From positions 1 to 64,000 of the forward strand of contig NZ_WINH01000019.1 in NCBI RefSeq assembly GCF_010993985.1: DNA of 64,000 bases, in the 5' to 3' direction. The position numbers were made by a program, and so were the translations under genes. This document shows positions 1 to 6,967 of the stretch, one piece after another (positions within the stretch are counted from its first letter, which is position 1; the number at the start of each line of letters is the position of its first letter). This DNA comes from Paraferrimonas sp. SM1919 (GTDB lineage Bacteria > Pseudomonadota > Gammaproteobacteria > Enterobacterales > Shewanellaceae). The notes under the pieces were generated by a model. The model searched no databases, was not told where the DNA came from, and saw only the letters and a program-made list of their open reading frames with translations.

Positions 1-54
1 GTGATAATAAGGAGTATCTTCAACTGAAATTAACGTACTACGGGGTCTAGGCAT
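1..54 (-). CDS. REP-associated tyrosine (Y1) transposase, N-terminal fragment cut by the window edge
   Basis: Reading the minus strand from an ATG at 54 gives 18 residues starting MPRPRSTLISVEDTPYYH before the window ends. This opening (M-x-R-P-R ... TPYYH) is the characteristic start of RAYT proteins, IS200/IS605-related Y1 transposases that act on REP-type hairpin repeats. An AGGAGG ribosome binding site lies just upstream (complement of 60-65). Nothing of the HUH or catalytic Tyr region is inside the window, so family assignment rests only on the N-terminus. The tandem repeat at 112-169 and the pyrF remnant behind it fit the activity of such an element. Confidence 0.75.
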   Translation of the reverse strand, partial: MPRPRSTLISVEDTPYYH

Positions 55-59
55 AACAA

Positions 60-97
60 CCTCCTACAACTCGCTATAAAACAAGTTTAGTAGGAGG
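60..97 (-). promoter_or_regulatory. Inverted repeat that could hide the RAYT ribosome binding site
   Basis: CCTCCTAC at 60-67 is the perfect complement of GTAGGAGG at 90-97. On the minus strand the AGGAGG Shine-Dalgarno of the RAYT gene is therefore one arm of an 8-bp stem with a 22-base loop. If the leader RNA folds this way, translation of the transposase would be damped. The pairing is seen in the sequence; the regulatory role is inference. Confidence 0.5.
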
Positions 98-111
98 CTG
101 AAAAAACAACA

Positions 112-169
112 ATTAACTATGCCTGTCCATATGTATCATTCCATTAACTATGCCTGTCCATATGTATCA
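112..169. repeat. Two direct copies of a 27-bp repeat beside the RAYT gene
   Basis: Positions 112-138 and 143-169 are identical 27-base units separated by four bases. On the minus strand each contains ATGGACAGGCATAGTTAAT. The inner end of the second copy (169) coincides with the point where pyrF homology stops in the adjacent gene remnant. The copies are candidate target or by-product repeats of the neighbouring RAYT. They are not strongly palindromic themselves, so calling them REP sequences would be inference. Confidence 0.7.
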
Positions 170-497
170 AAGCTAACACTTTCATGTGTGGAAATGCTGA
201 AGCGGCCTTTACAGCAGCCTCCATCATTTTTTGGCCACCAGACGCATGCACAGTGACCATATCGACTCCATGCTTACCGGCAGATTTTATTGCTGAAGCA
301 ACGGAATTAGATATTTCATGTAGTTTTATATCAAGGAATACTATTTTTTTAAGGGATTTAAGATAAGCAATGATTTCTGGCCCTTCCGAGGTGAGTAATT
401 GTAGACCCACCTTGTATGTATTAACCTCTGTCGAGGTTGACTCGACAATTGCTTTCGCTTCCTCAAGGGTAAAAACATCTAGTGCAACAATTAGCAT
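144..497 (-). pseudogene. Truncated orotidine-5'-phosphate decarboxylase (PyrF) remnant
   Basis: The 117-residue product begins MLIVALDVFTLEEAKAIV and runs through YKVGLQLLTSEGPE, VFLDIKLHEISN and VDMVTVHASGGQKMM, the ordered blocks of the N-terminal half of PyrF. PyrF normally has about 230 residues. Homology stops after KVLAL, and the last residues (IHMDRHS) are encoded by the 27-bp repeat. The core DxKxxD motif reads DIKLHE, so one of the charged catalytic residues (Asp) is Glu. Loss of half the barrel plus this change argues for a dead fragment, although the remaining reading frame is intact. A functional pyrF should exist elsewhere in the genome. Confidence 0.8.
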
Positions 498-551
498 TTC
501 CGATAACTCTCCGATGAAAAAACCAATAGGGTCAGGGTTATTGATTTTGGT

Positions 552-854
552 TTATTGGGCGAGGCGTTTTTGAGTGAGGCTTAGCCGTTTGTGTGAGCTG
601 TATACGGGTTGCTTTTGACCATCTTTGATTAGGAAGGCATCCATTTCTACAGTTATTGCTTTGGATAATGGGTTAATCTCAAGAATGCCAGCTTCACCTA
701 AATTAGCAGATAATAGTGGCTTGCTTTGCAGTGCAAGAAAGGTTCTGTCTGTGTCACGTAAATCGCCGTCGACATAGAGTTTGGCACCGGAAAACCATGA
801 GTTGGTGATTTTGACGCTGTGGCCCTTCACGTTAAATTCAAAAGTTTTTCTCAT
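552..854 (-). CDS. Small conserved-looking hypothetical protein
   Basis: About 100 residues beginning MRKTFEFNVKGHSVKITNSWFSGAKLYVDGDLRDTDRTF and ending LSLTQKRLAQ. No signal peptide or membrane segment is visible, and the pattern of short hydrophobic strands suggests an all-beta fold. I do not recognise a named family. I chose the third ATG (854): the GGAGG box at 860-864 lies inside the longer frame that opens at 866 and is properly spaced only for the later start. The gene lies 54 bases upstream of the pyrF remnant on the same strand, with a 38-bp repeat (919-956) upstream. Confidence 0.65.
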   Translation of the reverse strand: MRKTFEFNVKGHSVKITNSWFSGAKLYVDGDLRDTDRTFLALQSKPLLSANLGEAGILEINPLSKAITVEMDAFLIKDGQKQPVYSSHKRLSLTQKRLAQ

Positions 855-918
855 CATAACCTCCATGTTCTAAGAAACTGTTGCCAAATCATTAAGTGAG
901 AGTCGACAACATTTAGAT

Positions 919-956
919 AACAAAGAATACGCCACTTTAGCTAACGAAATAAAGCT
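919..956. repeat. Copy 1 of a 38-bp imperfect direct repeat
   Basis: This segment matches 2066-2103 at 33 of 38 positions by eye, sharing GCCACTTT and GAAATAAAGCT blocks. Both copies lie 65-80 bases upstream of a minus-strand gene (the small hypothetical protein and the SDR). They could be related promoter regions or remains of duplicated cassette ends. Confidence 0.6.
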
Positions 957-972
957 CAAATTTTTATTGTTG

Positions 973-1009
973 AAAATCAATTGGGTCAGTCGCTGGCCCC
1001 ATTGATTTT
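973..1009. terminator. Long hairpin downstream of the SDR gene
   Basis: AAAATCAAT (973-981) pairs with ATTGATTTT (1001-1009), continued inwards by GGG (983-985) against CCC (998-1000). The stem is AT-rich with a GC top, and U-rich tracts follow in either direction. It lies about 115 bases past the SDR stop codon on the minus strand and could terminate that transcript. As a terminator it is moderate only. Confidence 0.4.
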
Positions 1010-1123
1010 TTCCAGTATCAGCAAGATTATGGAGATACCAAATCCAATGCTTAGAGATGGTAAAAAGTGGGAAGTGCCAATATGCCTAAATTAACTATTG
1101 ATCCGTAGTCTCTTGTTAGGCGA

Positions 1124-1984
1124 TTACAGTCTGTCAGGGTATGAATACCCTGACAAAACTTCACACTCTTTCCAAAGCCATTCTGCCAATGACTTGTCAT
1201 CAGCCAATGTACTTATTTTTTTAACCTTTTTATCTTTGAAATACTGCCCAGAAACCTTTTCATTAGAAAACATATTTGACAAGAAAACCCCCGTTTCAGC
1301 GCCTTTTTTAGGGCTGCGGGCAATAAACCTTCGAACAAATGGGTATAGAAATAGTAATTTTTTGGGAAAGCTTTGCTTCAGCATAGGAGTATCCACGATA
1401 CCCGGATCAAAACAATTTACTGAAATCGTAGTACCTTCGAGTTTTTCTGAAAGCTCTTGGGTGAATAAGATAGAGAATAGCTTACTATTACAATATGCTA
1501 ATTCCGCATTAAACTTATTTTTAAGCTCTATATCGTTTTTATCAATTTTTGCATCTGAATGTCGGAACGAAGAGGTATTAACAATTCTTGAGTTTTCTGA
1601 TTTTAGCAATAAAGGAAGTAATTTCCCTGTTAGAAAATATGGCGCTAGCTGATTAACTGCAAATGTGACTTCAATAGAGTTTGGGGTTAATTGAAGTTCA
1701 TCACCTGCCCACACGCCAGCATTGTTAACCAAAACACTTAAGGTAGATGTAAGAGAGGAAATCTTTTCTGCTGCTGCCTCAATTGACTCTAGAGAGCTAA
1801 AGTCACATTGAATGAAGTGAACTAGGTTTTTTAATGGCCGCTCATTAACTAAAGAATCAAATTTTTCCTTGTTTCTAGCCAATACGAAAAATTCTACTTG
1901 ATCTTTTTTATCTAGTTCGTAAAGCCACTCTATACCAAAACCCGATGTTACACCTGATATTGCGATTTTTTCCATTTTTTCCAT
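1124..1984 (-). CDS. Short-chain dehydrogenase/reductase (retinol dehydrogenase-like)
   Basis: 286 residues, the usual size for a classical or slightly extended SDR. The nucleotide-binding loop is SGVTSGFG near residues 10-17 (a variant of TGxxxGxG), followed by VLVNNAGVW around 85-93, the catalytic Ser in IVNTSSFRH, and YCNSK as the YxxxK motif. The pattern resembles the light-dependent protochlorophyllide reductase/retinol dehydrogenase branch; the substrate cannot be read from sequence. The gene stands alone, is AT-rich compared with genes further right, and sits in the mobile-looking left edge, so recent acquisition is possible. The first ATG is repeated (MEKMEK), so the start could be three codons later. 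Confidence 0.85.
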   Translation of the reverse strand: MEKMEKIAISGVTSGFGIEWLYELDKKDQVEFFVLARNKEKFDSLVNERPLKNLVHFIQCDFSSLESIEAAAEKISSLTSTLSVLVNNAGVWAGDELQLTPNSIEVTFAVNQLAPYFLTGKLLPLLLKSENSRIVNTSSFRHSDAKIDKNDIELKNKFNAELAYCNSKLFSILFTQELSEKLEGTTISVNCFDPGIVDTPMLKQSFPKKLLFLYPFVRRFIARSPKKGAETGVFLSNMFSNEKVSGQYFKDKKVKKISTLADDKSLAEWLWKECEVLSGYSYPDRL

Positions 1985-2065
1985 TTTTTCAGCCTTTCCT
2001 TGATTTTTTAACGGCTAAAAGCTTATTAATCAGAAGCTCGATAATCTTTCGCACAAAATTTAACT

Positions 2066-2103
2066 TACAAACAATATGCCACTTTCGCTAAAGAAATAAA
2101 GCT
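2066..2103. repeat. Copy 2 of the 38-bp imperfect direct repeat
   Basis: Partner of 919-956, with five mismatches in 38 bases. It lies about 80 bases upstream of the SDR start on the minus strand, the same relative position as copy 1 to its gene. Confidence 0.6.
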
Positions 2104-2281
2104 GTAATTTATAATTTGCACCTAAACATTGGAAATCATACTAGGCAGTAGCGTGCCTGTATCTATCCGACATAGGGGGTCTTTGGGTGAAAAATTTAAT
2201 TAGGAAATTCCGCAATTGTTAACGTAGCGCTACTCAATTTCCCCTTCTGTCTGCGCTTAATTTGATTGAGTTAATAGAGCT

Positions 2282-2570
2282 CTAGGCATGGATGCCTAGT
2301 AAGAACTGTTTGAGGCAGGACGCCGAATCAGTTCGCGCTCGTGTATTAACGAATGAAAAATTAAGGTTAAGCAGACTGCGGGGGCTGCGGAGGGGATCCA
2401 AGGGGAGGGCGCAGCCCGCTTTCCCCTTGGGTGCTGTCGGTACCCCGACGAGAATAACGTGTGTAGATTCAAACAGCCAAGCGCAGCTTACAACGAGGCG
2501 AGTATCGGCACCCCGACAAGTCAGTGGATATACTAGAACAGCCAAGCGCAGCTTAAAGGAACAAGCAAAC
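2282..2570. repeat. Structured, repeat-rich non-coding block
   Basis: The 710-base gap between the SDR and the glutaredoxin gene holds no convincing gene. It opens with a tight hairpin (CTAGGCAT 2282-2289 against ATGCCTAG 2292-2299). A 9-bp stem follows, CCAAGGGGA (2398-2406) with TCCCCTTGG (2422-2430), enclosing a GGGC/GCCC stem (2407-2417). Two imperfect tandem units of about 65-68 bases come next: TCGGTACCCCGAC (2437) and TCGGCACCCCGAC (2505), each followed by an identical 19-base block (2472-2490 and 2537-2555). Overlapping open frames on both strands look accidental. It resembles a dispersed chromosomal repeat or structured RNA; I cannot name it. Confidence 0.55.
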
Positions 2571-2648
2571 TTTGAGTATGGATAAAACTGGTTGATAGAT
2601 TAAGTGTGGGGATTAAAGGGAATATTGAGGGAGAGAATAAAACCTACA

Positions 2649-2680
2649 AGGAGCGAAGCCCGTATTCGAACCTCGCTCCT
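2649..2680 (-). terminator. Hairpin downstream of the glutaredoxin-like gene
   Basis: AGGAGCGA (2649-2656) pairs with TCGCTCCT (2673-2680). On the minus strand it lies 15 bases past the stop codon of the glutaredoxin-like gene. Only a broken U-run follows, so termination may be weak. Confidence 0.55.
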
Positions 2681-2694
2681 CATATCATAATATT

Positions 2695-3054
2695 TTACGC
2701 GTAATTTTTCTCAAGGTACGCATTGATATCACTGGATTCTAGCATCCACTCGCTACTGCCGTCGGCTTTGTTGATGCGCAGGCATGGCACCATGGCTTTG
2801 CCAGCGTTGGCGATTAAGTCGCTTCTGTGTTGATCTTGTTTGGCATCAACTAGTTCAATGTTTAAGCCTAAGCGGCGTATTTGGCGGCGTACCTTTACGC
2901 AAAATGGGCAGGCGGCGTATTGATACAGCTGGTATTGGGCGGTTTTCGCGTCTAACTCAGCTTGTTGTTGTTCAGTACGCTTAGGCAAACTTGGGCGTGT
3001 TAAAAAGTCACCGACAAGAATAACTTTACCTAAAAACCAGCGAATCAATTTCAT
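2695..3054 (-). CDS. Glutaredoxin-family protein with a CPFC active site
   Basis: 119 residues. A hydrophobic N-terminus (MKLIRWFLGKVILVGDFL) precedes a glutaredoxin fold: YQLYQYAACPFCVKVRRQIRRLGLNIELVD contains the redox motif CPFC near residues 54-57, then MVPCLRI carries the conserved cis-Pro loop, and the tail (ESSDINAYLEKNYA) resembles the end of a GST N-terminal domain. Such proteins reduce disulfides or glutathione-mixed disulfides. The N-terminal stretch may anchor it to the membrane, which is inference. A GGAG box eight bases before the ATG supports the start. It is transcribed alone, divergently from the MATE gene. Confidence 0.85.
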   Translation of the reverse strand: MKLIRWFLGKVILVGDFLTRPSLPKRTEQQQAELDAKTAQYQLYQYAACPFCVKVRRQIRRLGLNIELVDAKQDQHRSDLIANAGKAMVPCLRINKADGSSEWMLESSDINAYLEKNYA

Positions 3055-3189
3055 TTCTTATACTCCAATATTTATTTAGGGCATTGTACCACTGCAGTTG
3101 CGTGCTTTTCACTATGGAGACGAGAAAAACTAGGCTAAACTGAATGTTCCTCTTTATTTTAAGCTAATCATCTGATTTTAAGGCTATTC

Positions 3190-4653
3190 ATGGCAGAAGC
3201 TAAGTTTGTTTCCGGATCAACAATGCGTCATATCGTTATTATGAGTGCGACTAGTGCGGTGGGCATTTCCGCGCTGTTTTTGGTTGATTTGTTAGATCTG
3301 TTTTTCCTAAGTTTATTAGGGGAAGAAGAGTTAGCCGCAGCGGTGGGTTATGCTGGCACCATTTCGTTTTTTACTACTTCTGTGGGCATTGGCTTATTAA
3401 TTGCTGCAGGCGCTTTAGTATCTAGGGCCATTGGTGCCAAAGATGTGGAAGGTGCCAGGCGTTTGTTTGTTAACAATACCGTGCTGGCGATTGCTATTGC
3501 TATCGTGGTGGCTGCGCTAGTCTATTACTTTATTCCCGATTTACTGACCTTAATGGGGGCTAAAGGTCGCACCCATGAATTGGCCGTCAGTTACCTTGAA
3601 ATCCTGATTCCTTCGTTACCCCTAATTTGTTTAGGCATGATGTTTGGTGGCGCATTAAGGGCGTTGGGAGATGCCAAAACCTCGATGAATTCCACCTTAC
3701 TGGGTGGATTAGTGAATGCCGTATTTGACCCTATTTTTATTTTTGCTTTGTCTATGGGCATTGAAGGGGCGGCAGTCGCTTCGGTAATGGCGCGTTTTAC
3801 AGTAATGGCCTACGCCTTACATGGCATCGTAATTAAACATAAGCTCTATACCAAGTTTAACTGGCCGCATTTTGTTGAAGACTTAAGACCCATTTTCGCC
3901 ATAGCGGGCCCGGCTATTTTTACTAACATTGCTACCCCAGTAGGTAATGCCTTTGTGACTCGCGAAATGGCGCAATTCGGTGACGGTTATGTGGCTGGAT
4001 GGGCGATTGTGGGGCGCTTGATTCCCGTAGCCTTTGGGATGATTTTTGCCTTAAGCGGTGCCATCGGCCCTATTATTGGCCAGAACTTTGGGGCGGAACG
4101 TTTTGATAGGGTCAGTAAAACCTTTAACGATGCTTTAAAATTCGCCCTTTATTATGTGATGGCTATGAGCTTAATTATTTACTTCTTAATTGATGCGATT
4201 ATTTTAGGGTTTGATGCTAAGGGCGATTCTGCCTCGTTAATTCAGTTCTTTGGGCATTTTATTGCGGTGACCTTCTTTTTCAGCGGGGCTTTGTTTGTGG
4301 CCAACGCTTCGTTCAATAATTTGGGTAAACCTAAGTATTCCATGTTCTTTAATGTGGGTAAGGCCACCGTGGGTACGGTGCCATTTGTGATTGTTGGGGC
4401 GCAGTTATGGGGTGCCTATGGCGTGCTGATAGGGCAGGCTGTGGGAACCTTTGTGTTTGCTTTGTTTGCGGTTATTACGGCCAAACGCTTGGTGTTTAAG
4501 CTCGAAAGTCGCCATGCCGTGCAAACCAATTCGGAATCAGAGGTGATTTCTAGAAGTACCTCTTCCCAAGCAGGTTTTTCTTCGGCGCAGTCAATGATGG
4601 CCTGTCAAACCGAAGAAGAGGACTGTGAAGGGGCAACCCGCACCAATAAATAG
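3190..4653 (+). CDS. MATE-family multidrug/sodium antiporter
   Basis: 487 residues with about twelve hydrophobic segments in two similar halves, typical of MATE exporters, which expel cationic drugs or metabolites in exchange for Na+ or H+. Family-like stretches include GISALFLVDLLDLFFLSLLG at the start, GGALRALGDAKTSM near residue 155-168, FDPIFIFALSMGIEGAAVASV, and IGPIIGQNFGAERFDRV in the second half. The last 45 residues are polar, Ser/Glu-rich and presumably cytoplasmic, longer than usual. The DinF/NorM-type substrate cannot be deduced. An AAGG ribosome site precedes the ATG. About 100 bases separate it from the D-glutamate operon, so co-transcription is possible but not shown. Confidence 0.9.
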   Translation: MAEAKFVSGSTMRHIVIMSATSAVGISALFLVDLLDLFFLSLLGEEELAAAVGYAGTISFFTTSVGIGLLIAAGALVSRAIGAKDVEGARRLFVNNTVLAIAIAIVVAALVYYFIPDLLTLMGAKGRTHELAVSYLEILIPSLPLICLGMMFGGALRALGDAKTSMNSTLLGGLVNAVFDPIFIFALSMGIEGAAVASVMARFTVMAYALHGIVIKHKLYTKFNWPHFVEDLRPIFAIAGPAIFTNIATPVGNAFVTREMAQFGDGYVAGWAIVGRLIPVAFGMIFALSGAIGPIIGQNFGAERFDRVSKTFNDALKFALYYVMAMSLIIYFLIDAIILGFDAKGDSASLIQFFGHFIAVTFFFSGALFVANASFNNLGKPKYSMFFNVGKATVGTVPFVIVGAQLWGAYGVLIGQAVGTFVFALFAVITAKRLVFKLESRHAVQTNSESEVISRSTSSQAGFSSAQSMMACQTEEEDCEGATRTNK

Positions 4654-4759
4654 CAGGGGAGCCTGTTGTTAGTCATATAGGTTTAACCGATAGTTTCTGA
4701 TTTACACCTATCATTTAACAGGGGTAATCTGCAATTAACCTTCACAAGGGATGAGAATA

Positions 4760-5548
4760 ATGGATAACCTTTCCCCTTATCAGTTAAGAAAACGAATTAA
4801 GACTGAGCAATTTACAGGGACAACTTCCGGCCTGGCCAATGGTTATGTGCAATGTAACCTAGTCATTTTACCCCAAGCTTTTGCAGATAGCTTTGAGCTG
4901 TTTTGCAGGCAAAATGCCCAAGCTTGCCCTTTGATAAGTAAAAGCCAAACCCCTGGTGAATTTCTGTTTCCTGATTTAGGTCATAAGCTCGATATTCGTA
5001 CCGATATTCCTAAGTATCGTATTTATCAACACGGTCAGCTCATTAGTGAGACCGCCAACATTACTGATTATTGGCGAGAGGATTCCGTTGCTTTCCTGCT
5101 GGGCTGCTCTTTTTCCTTTGAAGAGGCTTTAATTGCCGCTGGGATTGAAATTCGGAATATTACTGAAAATAAAAACGTCCCCATGTATACCACCAATATC
5201 GCCAATAAAGCGGTAACACCTTTTGCGGGGAATATGGTGGTGAGTATGCGACCTATGAGCATGGAAGATGCACTTAAGGCTGTAGAGATATGCAGTCATT
5301 ACCCTAGGGTGCATGGCGCACCCGTCCATATAGGCGACCCAGCCGCAATTGGCATTAACGATATCTCCAATCCCGATTTTGGTGATGCAGTGACCATTAA
5401 TGAAGGCGAAGTCTGTGTGTTTTGGGCCTGTGGGGTAACCCCTCAAGTAGCCCTAATGCAGGCTAAGTTGCCAGAGGCTATCACCCATTCTCCTGGATAT
5501 ATGTTGGTGACCGACATTCTTAATACTAGTTTGCAGCAAGAGGCTTAA
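4760..5548 (+). CDS. DUF1445 protein, D-glutamate cyclase-type hydro-lyase (YcsI family)
   Basis: 262 residues from the chosen start. Conserved blocks of the family are clear: GLANGYVQCNLVILP near the N-terminus, FCRQNAQACPLI, FLLGCSFSFEEALIAAGIEIRN, NVPMYTTNI, MVVSMRPM and HGAPVHIGDPAAIGI. In animals this domain is fused to DUF4392 in mitochondrial D-glutamate cyclase, which forms 5-oxo-D-proline from D-glutamate; in Bacillus a DUF1445 gene sits with the pxp genes. Here it opens an operon with pxpABC one base downstream, and a DUF4392 gene follows. Start at 4760 is preferred over the in-frame ATG at 4751, because AAGGG directly abuts the earlier ATG but is nine bases from this one. Confidence 0.9.
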   Translation: MDNLSPYQLRKRIKTEQFTGTTSGLANGYVQCNLVILPQAFADSFELFCRQNAQACPLISKSQTPGEFLFPDLGHKLDIRTDIPKYRIYQHGQLISETANITDYWREDSVAFLLGCSFSFEEALIAAGIEIRNITENKNVPMYTTNIANKAVTPFAGNMVVSMRPMSMEDALKAVEICSHYPRVHGAPVHIGDPAAIGINDISNPDFGDAVTINEGEVCVFWACGVTPQVALMQAKLPEAITHSPGYMLVTDILNTSLQQEA

Positions 5549-5549
5549 A

Positions 5550-6272
5550 ATGAAACTTAATTGTGATTTAGGTGAAAGTTACGGTCCTTGGAAAATGGGC
5601 CAGGATGAGGCGGTAATGCCGTTAATTGATATGGCTAATATCGCTTGCGGTTTTCATGCTGGTGATCCCCATGTAATTAACCATACCCTTGAGCTTGCAA
5701 AAGCCGCTAAGGTTGAGATTGGCGCTCACCCAAGTTACCCAGATACTTTGGGGTTTGGCCGCCGTTCCATGAATTGCTCTTACGATGAAATTGTTGATCT
5801 TATTTTGTATCAGGTTGCAGCCATCGATGGTATGGCAACAACTAAAGGGATGTCATTAAGCTACGTTAAGCCCCATGGTGCCCTTTACAACGATATGATG
5901 GCCAATGAAGCGGTTTTTAAGGCGGTTGTTGATGCAATTAACAGTTACCACAAGCCATTAAAGCTGATGGTATTAGCTACCAATAGCCCAGCTTTACTTG
6001 ATTATGCCGCCAGTCAATCAGTTGCCCTTATTTTTGAAGCCTTCGCCGACAGACGCTACACCCCGCAAGGTGAGTTGATGCCAAGACGAGAGCCAGGGGC
6101 GGTGCTCACTAAAGCTGAAGCGTTAGCCCAAGTAAAACAATTAATTACCGATTCAACTGTGCAAGCCAGTAATGGCCAAATGATCAATATTCAAGCAGAT
6201 ACGCTCTGTGTCCATGGTGATAATGAACAGGCATTAGCATTGGTAAAAGAGATCCGCGCGCTATGTCAGTAA
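5550..6272 (+). CDS. pxpA: 5-oxoprolinase subunit A (LamB/YcsF family)
   Basis: 240 residues, matching the usual size of PxpA. Diagnostic blocks are MKLNCDLGESYGPW, IACGFHAGDP near residues 31-40, EIGAHPSYPDTLGFGRR, SYVKPHGALYND, EAFADRRYTPQGELMPRREPGA and LCVHGDN near the end. With PxpB and PxpC it forms the prokaryotic ATP-dependent 5-oxoprolinase that opens 5-oxoproline to glutamate. One base separates it from the DUF1445 stop, and its last ten bases overlap pxpB, so the set should be translated together. All catalytic-looking His and Asp residues of the family blocks are present. Confidence 0.96.
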   Translation: MKLNCDLGESYGPWKMGQDEAVMPLIDMANIACGFHAGDPHVINHTLELAKAAKVEIGAHPSYPDTLGFGRRSMNCSYDEIVDLILYQVAAIDGMATTKGMSLSYVKPHGALYNDMMANEAVFKAVVDAINSYHKPLKLMVLATNSPALLDYAASQSVALIFEAFADRRYTPQGELMPRREPGAVLTKAEALAQVKQLITDSTVQASNGQMINIQADTLCVHGDNEQALALVKEIRALCQ

Positions 6273-6967
6273 CCAAGGCTTTTCCCTATATTGAGATAGC
6301 AGCGGAGGACGCATTAATCGTTTACTTTGGTGATAACCTTGATGATGCAATTGGTTCTAAAATTGCTGCATTAAATCAGAGTATTAGGCACAAACTAGGA
6401 CCTAATCTTATCGATACCATTCCATCTTATGTGTCGTTATTGGTGAGCTACGATCCCCAGCAAACCGACCACTTCTATGTTAAGCAGCTGATTAAAGCCT
6501 GTTTAGATGAAGTTGATACTGCCGCTCAATTCGCAGCAGCGGTGATTGAAATTCCCGTTTGGTACAGTGAACAGTCTGGTCCAGATCTTCAGCGTATTGC
6601 CCAGCACAATGGTCTTACTGGCGAACAAGTTATTGAACTGCATCAGCAGCAGGAGTATCAGGTTTACGCATTGGGCTTTGCTCCCGGCTTCGCTTTTTTA
6701 GGTGAGGTGGATAAACGTATTGCCATGCCAAGGTTAGCCACGCCTCGCACTAAAGTGCCTAAGGGTGCGGTTGCTATCGCCGATAGGCAAACTGCGGTTT
6801 ATCCTGCCGAGTCCCCTGGTGGTTGGAATATTATTGGTCTGTGCCCACTTGATTTGTTTGACAGTAAACAAGCTCCCCATGTGCCTTTTAATGTTGGTGA
6901 TACGGTGAAATTTACATCCATTAGTGAGCAAGAATATTACCGCTTAGGGGGGCAGTGTGAGTTTTAA
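6263..6967 (+). CDS. pxpB: 5-oxoprolinase subunit B (KipI-like carboxyltransferase domain)
   Basis: 234 residues of the KipI/allophanate hydrolase subunit 1 family. Seen motifs are SYVSLLVSYDP in the N-terminal domain, then YALGFAPGFAFLGEVD and the block PRLATPRTKVPKGAVAIADRQTAVYPAESPGGWNIIG, with its conserved Pro and Gly spacing. KipI in Bacillus was first described as a kinase inhibitor, but in a pxpABC arrangement the 5-oxoprolinase role is the better reading. It overlaps pxpA by 10 bases and pxpC by 11. Confidence 0.95.
   Translation: MSVTKAFPYIEIAAEDALIVYFGDNLDDAIGSKIAALNQSIRHKLGPNLIDTIPSYVSLLVSYDPQQTDHFYVKQLIKACLDEVDTAAQFAAAVIEIPVWYSEQSGPDLQRIAQHNGLTGEQVIELHQQQEYQVYALGFAPGFAFLGEVDKRIAMPRLATPRTKVPKGAVAIADRQTAVYPAESPGGWNIIGLCPLDLFDSKQAPHVPFNVGDTVKFTSISEQEYYRLGGQCEF

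Noticed and set aside
1084..1121. GCCTAAC-like and TTTAGGC-like boxes just after the SDR stop codon, suggesting an integron attC site
   Set aside because: The span is only 38 bases, shorter than attC sites, the right box has a mismatch at the critical G, and no other attC or integrase is visible.
2292..2585. Open frame on the plus strand (97 residues) and its antisense partner in the 2282-2545 block
   Set aside because: Arg/Ser-rich low-information translation, no ribosome binding site, and the sequence is dominated by stems and tandem repeats.
2649..2680. tRNA-like GGTTCGAAT segment on the minus strand
   Set aside because: The T-arm stem does not pair and no acceptor, D or anticodon arm is present; it is the loop of a simple hairpin.
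5129..5446. Long antisense frame inside the DUF1445 gene
   Set aside because: Shadow of a well-supported gene in another frame, without homology blocks or ribosome site.
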